A DNA stretch of 64,000 nucleotides, taken from NCBI RefSeq assembly GCF_027853245.1, contig NZ_JAPTZM010000006.1; one strand, 5' to 3'. The notes beneath the pieces are model-generated. The model was not told the DNA's origin and searched no databases. It saw only the letters and a list, made by a program, of their open reading frames with translations. This DNA comes from Atlantibacter subterraneus. Its GTDB lineage: Bacteria; Pseudomonadota; Gammaproteobacteria; Enterobacterales; Enterobacteriaceae. The position numbers were made by a program, and so were the translations under genes. Shown here piece by piece: positions 43,491 to 51,853 of this stretch (the first letter of the stretch is position 1; each line of letters begins with the position of its first letter).

Positions 43491-45257
43491 TTAGTAGGAA
43501 CGCACTTTCGGCGGGAACGCCGGGCGCAGTTTCGGTTCCATATTGACGCTACGGCGCGTCATGGATTCCGTCTCTGGCAAGTACAAGCTGTGGCACAACC
43601 AGTTCGCATCATCACGCTCCGGATAGTCGAAACGGCTGTGAGCGCCACGGCTCTCGGTGCGGAAATTCGCAGATACCGCTGTCGCATACGCGGTTTCCAT
43701 CAGGTTATCCAGCTCCAGGCACTCAACGCGCTGGGTGTTGAATTCGCTGGAGGTGTCGTCCAGACGGGCGTTTTGCAGACGTTCGCGGATCGCTTTCAGT
43801 TGCTCAAGGCCTTTGGCCATGGCATCACCTTCGCGGAATACCGAGAAGTTATGCTGCATACATTCCTGAAGCGCTTTACGGATCACCACCGGATCTTCGC
43901 CGCTGCGGTTATTGTTCCAGCGGTTCAGACGGGACAGGGAGGCGTCGATGTCGGAGTCGCTGGCATCGCGCAGCGCGCCCTGCTCGGCGATGGATTCCTG
44001 CAAATGCAGGCCCGCCGCACGGCCAAACACCACCAGGTCAAGCAGCGAGTTGCCGCCCAGGCGGTTAGCGCCGTGTACCGATACGCAGGCGATTTCACCC
44101 ACCGCAAACAGGCCCGGGATCACTACGTCTTCGCCCTGTGCGTTCACGGTCAGCGCCTGGCCGGTCACTTTGGTCGGAATACCGCCCATCATGTAGTGGC
44201 AGGTCGGGATAACCGGGATCGGCTCTTTAACCGGGTCGACGTGCGCGAAAGTGCGTGACAGTTCGAGGATGCCCGGCAGGCGGGACTCCAGCACCTCTTT
44301 ACCCAGATGGTCGAGTTTCAGTTTGGCGTGCGGGCCCCACGGACCGTCGCAGCCGCGGCCTTCACGGATTTCGATCATGATGGAACGCGCCACCACGTCA
44401 CGGCCCGCCAGGTCTTTGGCGTTCGGCGCATAACGCTCCATAAAGCGTTCGCCATGTTTGTTCAGCAGGTAGCCGCCTTCACCACGGCAGCCTTCGGTCA
44501 CCAGAACCCCCGCGCCCGCGATGCCGGTCGGGTGGAACTGCCACATTTCCATATCCTGCACCGGCACGCCTGCGCGCAGCGCCATACCGACGCCGTCGCC
44601 GGTATTGATGTGGGCGTTAGTGGTGGACTGGTAAATACGGCCTGCGCCGCCGGTCGCCAGCACGGTGGCGCGGGCTTTGAAGTAAACCACTTCACCGGTT
44701 TCGATACACAAGGCGGTACAACCCACCACCGCGCCATCCTGGTTTTTCACCAGATCCAGCGCGTACCATTCGGAGAAGATAGTGGTATGGTTTTTCAGGT
44801 TCTGCTGATACAGGGTGTGCAACAGCGCATGACCGGTACGGTCAGCCGCCGCAGCGGTACGTGCCGCCTGCTCGCCGCCGAAGTTTTTCGACTGGCCGCC
44901 AAACGGACGTTGATAGATACGGCCATCGTCCAGACGGGAGAACGGCAGGCCCATATGCTCCAGCTCGAGAATCGCTTCCGGGCCGGTTTTACACATATAT
45001 TCGATCGCGTCCTGGTCGCCGATATAGTCGGAACCCTTGACGGTATCGTACATGTGCCATTCCCAGTTATCTTCATGGGTGTTGCCGAGCGCAACGGTAA
45101 TGCCACCCTGAGCGGATACGGTATGAGAACGGGTCGGGAAAACTTTGGAGAGCAGCGCACAGGTCTGGCCGCTCTGGGAGATTTGCAGCGCCGCGCGCAT
45201 ACCTGCACCGCCGGCACCAATCACAACTGCATCAAATTCTCTGACTGGCAAATTCAT
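43491..45257 (-). CDS. sdhA: Succinate dehydrogenase flavoprotein subunit
   Basis: Catalytic subunit oxidising succinate to fumarate with covalently bound FAD, 588 residues. The dinucleotide-binding motif VIGAGGAGMRAAL lies at about 11-23, the FAD-linked His in SHTVSAQGG near residue 45, and the active-site region around CRGEGGYLLNKHGERFM. MNLPVREF is chosen as start because it matches E. coli and overlaps the sdhD stop by one base; an upstream start would add four residues. Confidence 0.97.
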   Translation of the reverse strand: MNLPVREFDAVVIGAGGAGMRAALQISQSGQTCALLSKVFPTRSHTVSAQGGITVALGNTHEDNWEWHMYDTVKGSDYIGDQDAIEYMCKTGPEAILELEHMGLPFSRLDDGRIYQRPFGGQSKNFGGEQAARTAAAADRTGHALLHTLYQQNLKNHTTIFSEWYALDLVKNQDGAVVGCTALCIETGEVVYFKARATVLATGGAGRIYQSTTNAHINTGDGVGMALRAGVPVQDMEMWQFHPTGIAGAGVLVTEGCRGEGGYLLNKHGERFMERYAPNAKDLAGRDVVARSIMIEIREGRGCDGPWGPHAKLKLDHLGKEVLESRLPGILELSRTFAHVDPVKEPIPVIPTCHYMMGGIPTKVTGQALTVNAQGEDVVIPGLFAVGEIACVSVHGANRLGGNSLLDLVVFGRAAGLHLQESIAEQGALRDASDSDIDASLSRLNRWNNNRSGEDPVVIRKALQECMQHNFSVFREGDAMAKGLEQLKAIRERLQNARLDDTSSEFNTQRVECLELDNLMETAYATAVSANFRTESRGAHSRFDYPERDDANWLCHSLYLPETESMTRRSVNMEPKLRPAFPPKVRSY

Positions 45258-45604
45258 TAGACACCCCACACCACAACGAATCCATAAATAACGTAAACCA
45301 ACAAGGCGACCACAATCGCCAGCTGCAACAGCATGCGCAGCGCCAGAGGTTTAACGTAGTCGGTCAACACCTGCCACATGCCAATCCAGGCATGGATCAA
45401 TACGGAAAACAGCGCCAGCAGGGTGAACACTTTGGTGAAAGCGGAAGAGAAGAAGCCGGTCCAGACCGCCCAGGTCAGGTCGCCAGTCACGGCGAAGAAC
45501 CCGATCAGGTAGATGATGTACAGCGTCAGGACGATGGCAGTCGCACGAACCAGAATGAAGTCATGTACGCCATTGCGTCCCAATGCGGAGGCGTTGCTTA
45601 CCAT
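45257..45604 (-). CDS. sdhD: Succinate dehydrogenase membrane anchor SdhD
   Basis: Cytochrome b556 anchor, 115 residues, three transmembrane helices. The heme- and quinone-site region HAWIGMWQVLTDYVKP carries the conserved His and Tyr. With SdhC it holds the enzyme in the inner membrane. Its start overlaps the end of sdhC by seven bases; in E. coli the RyhB small RNA acts at the sdhD start. Confidence 0.96.
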   Translation of the reverse strand: MVSNASALGRNGVHDFILVRATAIVLTLYIIYLIGFFAVTGDLTWAVWTGFFSSAFTKVFTLLALFSVLIHAWIGMWQVLTDYVKPLALRMLLQLAIVVALLVYVIYGFVVVWGV

Positions 45605-45987
45605 ACGAGAACTCCTGCGAGAAGTGAAAGCACGACAGTAATGATGAAAGACATGTTTGCAGTACGCTTACCGGTCTCGAACGTCTCTTCCAGGTAGCCG
45701 ACATCCATCAGCATGTGGCGAACGCCGCCGACGACGTGATACGCCAGCGCGGTGAGAATGCCCCACATGATGAATTTAACAAAAAAGCTACCCATGATGG
45801 CTGACGCCGTCTGGAAGCCTTCCGGAGAGGAGAGCGAGACGCCCAGCAACCAGAGCAGAATGCCGACAGCCACGAATGTGATCACGCCGGATACGCGATG
45901 GAGGATGGAAGCGATTGCGGTAACAGGAAACCGGATCGTTCGCAGATCCAGGTTAACAGGTCTTTGTTTTTTCGCGTTTTTTATCAT
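45598..45987 (-). CDS. sdhC: Succinate dehydrogenase cytochrome b556 subunit SdhC
   Basis: Membrane anchor of 129 residues with three spans. Conserved SILHRVSGV (quinone site Ser/Arg, near residues 27-35) and HVVGGVRHMLMD (heme ligand His near residue 84) are present. MIKNAKKQRPVNLDL is the family start; the in-frame ATG five codons upstream has no support. First gene of sdhCDAB-sucABCD. Confidence 0.96.
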   Translation of the reverse strand: MIKNAKKQRPVNLDLRTIRFPVTAIASILHRVSGVITFVAVGILLWLLGVSLSSPEGFQTASAIMGSFFVKFIMWGILTALAYHVVGGVRHMLMDVGYLEETFETGKRTANMSFIITVVLSLLAGVLVW

Positions 45988-46160
45988 GAATAGCGCCCAC
46001 ATGCTGTTCTTATTATTCCTTCCTCCGGGTCTGCAGGCGGGTCAGACAGCGTGCCTTTCTATAACTCTGCGTCATGCAAAAACATCAACTTCCTGTTTTA
46101 AAACGACGGGTTACTACGCTGGGTGGCTCTCGGTGCAGGGTATTCCGGAGACCTGGCGGC

Positions 46161-46189
46161 AGTATAGGTTGTTCACAAAATCATTACAA
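46161..46189 (-). promoter_or_regulatory. sdhC promoter with ArcA-like box
   Basis: Read leftward: -35 TTGTAA (46189-46184), 17-base spacer, -10 TATACT (46166-46161), giving a 5' leader of roughly 165 bases. GGTTAATTGTAATG overlapping the -35 resembles an ArcA box, consistent with ArcA repression of sdh in low oxygen. Confidence 0.7.
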
Positions 46190-46226
46190 TTAACCTACAT
46201 ACAGTTTGTCGGGTTTTAGTCGAAAC

Positions 46227-46242
46227 AGTGACCAGGATCACG
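46227..46242. promoter_or_regulatory. CRP site between sdhC and gltA
   Basis: AGTGA-CCAGGA-TCACG keeps the core GTGA-N6-TCAC of a CRP site, about 40 bases upstream of the sdhC -35. It lies in the 654-base divergent region 45988-46641, which holds no convincing gene. Confidence 0.7.
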
Positions 46243-46323
46243 ATACAAACATTATTTTAAATTTTAATCATCTGATTTGACAAATATTAAACAAAATTGT
46301 TACAACCATCACCGAAGAAGTCA

Positions 46324-46329
46324 TATAAT
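46324..46329 (+). promoter_or_regulatory. gltA promoter -10 element
   Basis: A consensus TATAAT, in a context (CATATAATTCGCAAAAGTTATGA) that closely follows the main E. coli gltA promoter. This implies a leader of about 300 bases before the gltA start. A -35 element is not clear. Confidence 0.6.
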
Positions 46330-46641
46330 TCGCAAAAGTTATGAGGTCACACTTTCACCTGACAATAAGTTATGTAACAGTGATCGGTATTGACCGGAGT
46401 AATTTAGCCAGGTATTAGTGATATATAGGTTTAATGAATACTGACTGCTAACTTCCTGATTTACTGTAGTTTCGCCCTGATTCGAACCGTTGTCTGCAAG
46501 CCGCTGAGCGCTCTGTACCCTGGTTTCTCCCTCTGAAACAGAGCTGTGCGCCATACAACAAACTGACAACATGACGGTCAGGGACGAAGGTAATGAGGAT
46601 GAGTAGCGGTCTTAAGCAATAAGGCGCTAAGGAGACCGTAA

Positions 46642-47928
46642 ATGGCTGACAAAAAAGCGAACATCACCTACAACGGTGACGCTGCTATTGAACTGGATGT
46701 GCTACACGGCACACTCGGTCAGGATGTAATTGATATCCGTAGTCTTGGTTCTAAAGGTGTTTTCACGTACGACCCGGGTTTTACCTCTACCGCATCTTGC
46801 GAATCCAAAATCACTTTTATTGATGGTGACGAAGGCATCCTGCTGCATCGCGGTTTCCCGATTGACCAGTTAGCCACCGATTCCACCTATCTTGAAGTCT
46901 GCTACATCCTGCTGTACGGCGAAAAACCGACCCAGGAACAGTACCAGGAATTCAAAACCACCGTGACCCGCCACACCATGATCCATGAGCAGATTACCCG
47001 TCTGTTCCATGCATTCCGTCGTGATTCCCATCCGATGGCGGTCATGTGCGGTATCACGGGCGCGCTGGCGGCGTTCTACCACGATTCCCTGGACGTGAAT
47101 AACCCGCGTCACCGTGAAATCGCGGCGTTCCGTCTGCTGTCGAAAATGCCGACCATGGCGGCGATGTGTTACAAGTATTCGATCGGCCAGCCTTTCGTTT
47201 ACCCGCGCAACGACCTCTCCTACTCCGGCAATTTCCTTAACATGATGTTCTCCACGCCGTGCGAGCCTTACGAGGTGAACCCGGTGCTTGAGCGCGCCAT
47301 GGACCGTATTCTGATCCTGCACGCTGACCACGAGCAGAACGCATCGACCTCAACCGTGCGTACCGCAGGCTCTTCGGGCGCAAACCCGTTCGCCTGTATC
47401 GCTGCGGGCATCGCGTCCCTGTGGGGACCGGCGCACGGCGGCGCGAACGAAGCCGCGCTGAAGATGCTGGAAGAGATCAGCTCCGTTAAGCACATCCCGG
47501 AATTCATCCGCCGCGCTAAAGACAAAAACGATTCGTTCCGTCTGATGGGCTTCGGTCACCGTGTCTACAAGAACTATGACCCGCGCGCCACCGTGATGCG
47601 TGAAACCTGCCACGAAGTGCTGAAAGAGCTGGGCACCAAGGACGATCTGCTGGAAGTGGCCATGGAGCTTGAGCACATCGCGCTCAACGACCCGTACTTC
47701 ATCGAACGTAAGCTGTACCCGAACGTCGATTTCTACTCTGGCATCATCCTGAAAGCCATGGGCATTCCGTCCTCCATGTTCACCGTTATCTTTGCGATGG
47801 CGCGTACCGTGGGCTGGATTGCGCACTGGAACGAGATGCACGACGACGGCATCAAAATTGCCCGTCCGCGTCAGCTCTACACCGGCTACGACAAGCGCGA
47901 TTTCAAATCCGATTTGGAAAAACGTTAA
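46642..47928 (+). CDS. gltA: Citrate synthase (type II)
   Basis: Condenses oxaloacetate with acetyl-CoA at the entry of the TCA cycle. The 428-residue hexameric Gram-negative type has active-site histidines in HADHEQNAST and GFGHRVYKNYDPR and the catalytic Asp in YPNVDFYSGI near the C-terminus. NADH inhibition is usual for this type. Start MADKKANITYNG follows AAGGAG. Divergent from sdhC. Confidence 0.97.
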   Translation: MADKKANITYNGDAAIELDVLHGTLGQDVIDIRSLGSKGVFTYDPGFTSTASCESKITFIDGDEGILLHRGFPIDQLATDSTYLEVCYILLYGEKPTQEQYQEFKTTVTRHTMIHEQITRLFHAFRRDSHPMAVMCGITGALAAFYHDSLDVNNPRHREIAAFRLLSKMPTMAAMCYKYSIGQPFVYPRNDLSYSGNFLNMMFSTPCEPYEVNPVLERAMDRILILHADHEQNASTSTVRTAGSSGANPFACIAAGIASLWGPAHGGANEAALKMLEEISSVKHIPEFIRRAKDKNDSFRLMGFGHRVYKNYDPRATVMRETCHEVLKELGTKDDLLEVAMELEHIALNDPYFIERKLYPNVDFYSGIILKAMGIPSSMFTVIFAMARTVGWIAHWNEMHDDGIKIARPRQLYTGYDKRDFKSDLEKR

Positions 47929-47942
47929 TTCCTGCCGATGTG

Positions 47943-47968
47943 AAAAACGCGCTTTCGGGCGCGTTTTT
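47943..47968 (+). terminator. gltA terminator
   Basis: Stem AAAACGCGC/GCGCGTTTT-type with a TTTCGG loop region and a seven-T run, 14 bases after the gltA stop. It directly abuts the end of convergent nei. Confidence 0.88.
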
Positions 47969-48760
47969 TTATTTCTGACAGCCAGGACACCAGTAAAAGG
48001 GACGCGACGAGAGCGTGGTTTTCTCGATGATTGCCCCGCAGCGCCGACATTTTTTCCCGGCTCGGTGAAACACTTCAAAGCGGAACAGCGCCCCGTGGTG
48101 CTTGTTCTCGTCTACCTGTCCGCGCGTCTGGTAAGAAAGGCGCGGAATGGAAAGACAGGCGGCGGCGAGCGCGTCCAGCTGAGGCTCGGTTAATTCCACC
48201 GCCTTATGGCGCGGCGCAAGCTCGGCCAGCCAGAGGATTTCAACCCGCAGATAGTTGCCCAGCCCAGCCAGAAACGCCTGGTCCAGCAGCAACCCGCTGA
48301 ACTGGCGGCGACAAAACCGCGGGCTTAACAGCCGCGCTTTTACGTCGTCCGCCGTCAGGGACATATCCAGCACGTCCGGCCCGACCCGCTGCAAAAACGC
48401 ATGCGCTGCGACGCCGTCCGCGTCGAGCATCTCGATATCGGAGGCGCTGTACAGCAGCACGGCGGCGTCTGCGGTTTCCAGCCGCACGCGCAGGCTGCGC
48501 GTGGTTTGCGGCTCCTCTCCGGCTTTTACCACCCGCCATACGCCGTAGAGTTGGTTGTGGCTATACAACACCAGCCCGCCGGAAAAATGGGTGAGCAGCG
48601 CTTTGCCGCAGGTTTGCACCCGCACCACATGTTGACCGATCAAGCCTGCCTGGTAAGGTTGTAAAGCAGGAAAAGCAAACCATACAGAGGTTAACGGTTT
48701 GCCCTGTATTGCTGCCTCCAGATTGTCCGCCGCGCGGCGGATCTCCGGACCTTCTGGCAT
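47969..48760 (-). CDS. nei: Endonuclease VIII (DNA glycosylase/AP lyase)
   Basis: Base-excision repair enzyme removing oxidised pyrimidines. The 263-residue Fpg/Nei-family protein starts MPEGPEIRRAADNLE; after Met removal Pro1 is the nucleophile and Glu2 follows. Helix-two-turn-helix motif FLAGLGNYLRVEILW is near residue 165. The C-terminal zinc finger has CRRCG and CPGC. Last gene of the seven-gene run starting at ybgA. Confidence 0.95.
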   Translation of the reverse strand: MPEGPEIRRAADNLEAAIQGKPLTSVWFAFPALQPYQAGLIGQHVVRVQTCGKALLTHFSGGLVLYSHNQLYGVWRVVKAGEEPQTTRSLRVRLETADAAVLLYSASDIEMLDADGVAAHAFLQRVGPDVLDMSLTADDVKARLLSPRFCRRQFSGLLLDQAFLAGLGNYLRVEILWLAELAPRHKAVELTEPQLDALAAACLSIPRLSYQTRGQVDENKHHGALFRFEVFHRAGKKCRRCGAIIEKTTLSSRPFYWCPGCQK

Positions 48761-48773
48761 AAAGATTCCTTAG

Positions 48774-49511
48774 TTACTCGGCGGTAACATCAATATTTCG
48801 TGCTAAAAACGCCTCACGCAACCTGCGGGCAAAAGCCAGCGCGTGCGCGCCGTCGCCGTGCAGGCAAACCGTCTGGGCATTGACCGTCGCCCAGACGCCG
48901 TCCCGGCTCTGTACCCGGCCATTCAACACCATCTCCAGGGTGCGGGAAACCGCTTCATCATCGTCGTCAATCAGCGCTCCCGGCTCGCTGCGCGGCACCA
49001 GCGAACCGTCCGCCAGATAGCCCCTGTCGGCGAAAACTTCCTCTCGCGTCGCCAGACCGTAACGCTCCCCGGCGCGGATCATTTCGCTGCCCGCCAGCCC
49101 GACGAGAATCAGGCCGGGATTGAGGCTTTGCACCGCGCGGGCGATAGCATCCGCCAGCGGCGGCTGTTTCGCCGCCTGGTTGTACAGCATCCCATGCGGC
49201 TTGACGTGCGTCATCACCCCACCCTCAGCATGCACGATGGCGGCCAGCGCGCCAATCTGGTAGAGCGTCTGGGCATAAACGGTGTCAGGCGGAAGCGGCA
49301 TGGCAGTGCGGCCAAAGTTTTCCCGATCGGGAAAGCTCGGATGCGCGCCGATGGCGACGCCGTGCGCCAGCGCCAGCCGCACGCTTTCGCGCATGGTCTG
49401 CGCATCGCCGGCGTGAAAGCCGCAGGCGATGTTGGCGGAGGTAATCAGCGGCATCAGCGCGCTGTCGTTACCGCAGCCTTCGCCGAGATCGGCGTTGAGA
49501 TCAATCTTCAT
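48774..49511 (-). CDS. pxpA: 5-oxoprolinase subunit A
   Basis: Subunit of the ATP-dependent PxpABC 5-oxoprolinase, which recycles the damage product 5-oxoproline to glutamate. The 245-residue LamB/YcsF-family protein has MKIDLNADLGEGCGND at its start and NIACGFHAGDA and GAHPSFPDRENFGR soon after. The start is chosen by family fit; a longer frame of 46 more residues overlaps pxpC. Its start overlaps the pxpC stop by eleven bases. Confidence 0.93.
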   Translation of the reverse strand: MKIDLNADLGEGCGNDSALMPLITSANIACGFHAGDAQTMRESVRLALAHGVAIGAHPSFPDRENFGRTAMPLPPDTVYAQTLYQIGALAAIVHAEGGVMTHVKPHGMLYNQAAKQPPLADAIARAVQSLNPGLILVGLAGSEMIRAGERYGLATREEVFADRGYLADGSLVPRSEPGALIDDDDEAVSRTLEMVLNGRVQSRDGVWATVNAQTVCLHGDGAHALAFARRLREAFLARNIDVTAE

Positions 49512-50433
49512 TCGCCAGCCGCCATTCCAGTTGTTCAAAGTAGCGTTGCTGGTGCGTCCGCGCTTCCAGCGCTTCTTCAAGGGTGCAACGATCGAAATGC
49601 AGCGGCTCACCAAGACGCAGCTGCGCCAGATTGTACATGTCCGCCTCAATCACGCAGGCGATACGCGGATAGCCGCCGGTGGTCTGGGCGTCATTCATCA
49701 GCACGATGGGCTGGCCGTTATGCGGCACCTGCACCACGCCGGGCAGCAGTCCGTGAGAAACCAGCTCGCGGGATTCTGTCCGCTCCAGCACGTGACCGTT
49801 CAGCCGGTAGCCCATGCGGTTACTTTGCGGGCTGAGTTTCCACGGCGCGCGCCAGAATGCCTCCTGGGCGGCGGGCGAAAATTCGTGATATTCCGGCCCC
49901 GGCAAGGCGCGAATGCGGTTGCCCCACAGCAGCTGGTGCACCCCGCGGCTTTGCAGGAATGTGCGCGTCGCCGGGCGTAACGGCAGGCGATCGCCGTCCT
50001 GGAGGCGACGCCCTTCAAACCCGCCAAAACCGGCTTTTAAATCGGTGCTGTACGATCCCATAATTTTTGGCACGTCGATGCCGCCGGCAACCGCCAGATA
50101 GCTGCGCATGCCGCGCTTCGGCAGCGCCAGCTTTAACTGTTGGCCGGCGCGTACCGGCAAGCGCCAGCCGGTCCACACGGAATGGCCGTCAAGGGTCGCG
50201 CCGCAGGCCGCGCCGGTTAATGCGAACCAGCCGTCCTGATGAAAGGCGATGGTGCATTGCCCCAGGGTAATTTCCAGCGCCGCCATATCCGGCTCATTGC
50301 CCACCAGCAAATTGGCGATACGCAACGCGGGGGTATCCATTGCGCCGCAGCGGCTAATGCCCGCCTGGCGCAATCCGTGCCGACCGCCGTCCTGCACCGT
50401 GGTGCTCATCCCAGCGCGAATAATCTCTAACAC
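49501..50433 (-). CDS. pxpC: 5-oxoprolinase subunit C
   Basis: Biotin-dependent carboxyltransferase-like subunit of 5-oxoprolinase (YbgK, KipA family), 310 residues, the E. coli length. Conserved blocks include VQDGGRHGLRQAGISRCGAMD near the N-terminus, ALPGPEYHEF around residue 180 and NDAQTTGGYPRIACVIEADM toward the end. It pairs with PxpB. Overlaps pxpB by seven bases and pxpA by eleven. Confidence 0.93.
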   Translation of the reverse strand: MLEIIRAGMSTTVQDGGRHGLRQAGISRCGAMDTPALRIANLLVGNEPDMAALEITLGQCTIAFHQDGWFALTGAACGATLDGHSVWTGWRLPVRAGQQLKLALPKRGMRSYLAVAGGIDVPKIMGSYSTDLKAGFGGFEGRRLQDGDRLPLRPATRTFLQSRGVHQLLWGNRIRALPGPEYHEFSPAAQEAFWRAPWKLSPQSNRMGYRLNGHVLERTESRELVSHGLLPGVVQVPHNGQPIVLMNDAQTTGGYPRIACVIEADMYNLAQLRLGEPLHFDRCTLEEALEARTHQQRYFEQLEWRLANED

Positions 50434-51083
50434 ACGCCCTCCTTAGACGGCACAAAAAGTACCCGGTCGCCGGGCTGCAATAACGTGGCAGGCTGGCGCT
50501 GCGGATCGAACAACCGCAGATCGGTACGGCCAATAATTTGCCAGCCGCCGGGGGTGGACAGCGGGTAGATCCCGGTCTGGCCGCCGCCGATCCCCACCGA
50601 TCCGGCTGGGACTTCAAGGCGCGGTTCGGCGCGACGCGGCGTGGCGAGGCTGGCGGGCAGCCCGCCGAGATACGGGAATCCCGGCTGGAAGCCGATAAAG
50701 TAAACGATATAATCGGCGTCCGCATGGCGTTCCACCACCTGGCGCTCGCTGAGCCCGGTATGGCGCGCCACTTCCGCCAGATCCGGGCCGTGTTCGCCGC
50801 CGTAGATCACCGGGATCTCAATAAGCCGCGATTCCAGCGTCACCGCCTCGCTCTCTTCCCACCAGCGCTGCAAACGCTCGATGGCGTTCAACGCCGAGGT
50901 AGCCGGATCGCGTAAAGTCACAGTGATGTTATTCATCCCCGGGATCACTTCCACCACCGCCGGTACGTCCGCCAGACGCTGCACCAGGCCCCAGATCCGC
51001 TGCTGGCTTTCCAGGGTGACCGGCGGTTCCAGTTCCAGAACCACCGCGCTTTCTCCTAACAAATAACACCGCGCTCGCTGCAC
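50427..51083 (-). CDS. pxpB: 5-oxoprolinase subunit B
   Basis: KipI-family subunit (YbgJ) of 5-oxoprolinase, 218 residues. Signature stretches are IPGMNNITVTL, GFQPGFPYLGGLP and VPAGSVGIGGGQTGIYPLSTPGGW. A GTG at 51083 is taken as start: AAGGTGA lies a few bases before it, and it gives the E. coli start QRARCYLLGE. A TTG six codons upstream that touches the ybgI stop is the weaker alternative. Confidence 0.92.
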   Translation of the reverse strand: MQRARCYLLGESAVVLELEPPVTLESQQRIWGLVQRLADVPAVVEVIPGMNNITVTLRDPATSALNAIERLQRWWEESEAVTLESRLIEIPVIYGGEHGPDLAEVARHTGLSERQVVERHADADYIVYFIGFQPGFPYLGGLPASLATPRRAEPRLEVPAGSVGIGGGQTGIYPLSTPGGWQIIGRTDLRLFDPQRQPATLLQPGDRVLFVPSKEGVC

Positions 51084-51097
51084 TGTTTCACCTTTAC

Positions 51098-51841
51098 TCA
51101 AGCTGGATTAGGAATGTCGATAAACGTCACATCGAGATCGGTGGTTTCGTTCAACCACTCGCTCAGGGCGCGAATGCCGCCGCGCTCGGTGGCGTGATGG
51201 CCTGCGGCATAGAAATGCAGCCCCTGCTCGCGCGCCGAATGGATGGTTTGCTCGGAGACTTCCCCGGTGATAAACGCATCGACGCCAAAGCGCGCCGCGC
51301 TGTCGATAAAGCTCTGACCGCCGCCGGTACACCAGGCGACGCGCTTCACGTCGGCAGGCCCGGTATCGCCGCACCATAGCGGGCGGCGTCCCAGCCGCGC
51401 CTCAATCCACGAGGCCAGCTCAAGTCCCGGCACCGGCATCGACAGTTCGCCCCAGGGCACCAGCGGCTCGATCTCGCCTTTGACCTCAATGCCTAATAGC
51501 GTGGCGAGCTGGGCGTTGTTGCCCAACTGCGGGTGGGCATCCAGCGGCAAATGCCAGCCGTAAAGGTTGATATCGTTGGCCAGCAGCGTCTTCAGGCGCT
51601 GGCGCTTCATGCCGCAAATGACGGGCGACTCGCCCTTCCAGAAATAGCCGTGGTGCACAATCACCGCATCCGCCTGCTGGCGAACCGCCTCGTCGAGCAG
51701 CGCCTGGCTTGCCGTCACGCCGGTGATGATTTTCTGTACGGTCTCGCGCCCTTCAACCTGCAAGCCGTTTGGCGCATAGTCGTTAAAGGCCGCGCTATTA
51801 AGCTGCTGATTGATCAGGCTTTCCAGTTCGGTATTTTTCAT
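51098..51841 (-). CDS. ybgI: YbgI, NIF3/DUF34-family metal protein
   Basis: Cytosolic toroidal hexamer of the NIF3/DUF34 family (also annotated as GTP cyclohydrolase I type 2 homologue), 247 residues, as in E. coli. Metal-site residues lie in VIVHHGYFWKGE (about 61-72) and in GHHATERGG near residue 215. Its biochemical role is not settled. In E. coli dtpD lies between phr and ybgI; here ybgI follows phr directly... in transcription order it comes 12 bases after phr. Confidence 0.92.
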   Translation of the reverse strand: MKNTELESLINQQLNSAAFNDYAPNGLQVEGRETVQKIITGVTASQALLDEAVRQQADAVIVHHGYFWKGESPVICGMKRQRLKTLLANDINLYGWHLPLDAHPQLGNNAQLATLLGIEVKGEIEPLVPWGELSMPVPGLELASWIEARLGRRPLWCGDTGPADVKRVAWCTGGGQSFIDSAARFGVDAFITGEVSEQTIHSAREQGLHFYAAGHHATERGGIRALSEWLNETTDLDVTFIDIPNPA

Positions 51842-51853
51842 GATGGCTCCCTG

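Noticed and set aside
46339..46572. 77-residue leftward frame in the gltA-sdhC region
   Set aside because: It lies in the gltA leader, has no recognisable domain, and the region matches the E. coli regulatory gap base by base in places.
51842..51853. Looked for dtpD (ybgH) between phr and ybgI
   Set aside because: E. coli carries it there, but here the two genes are 12 bases apart, so it is absent rather than broken.
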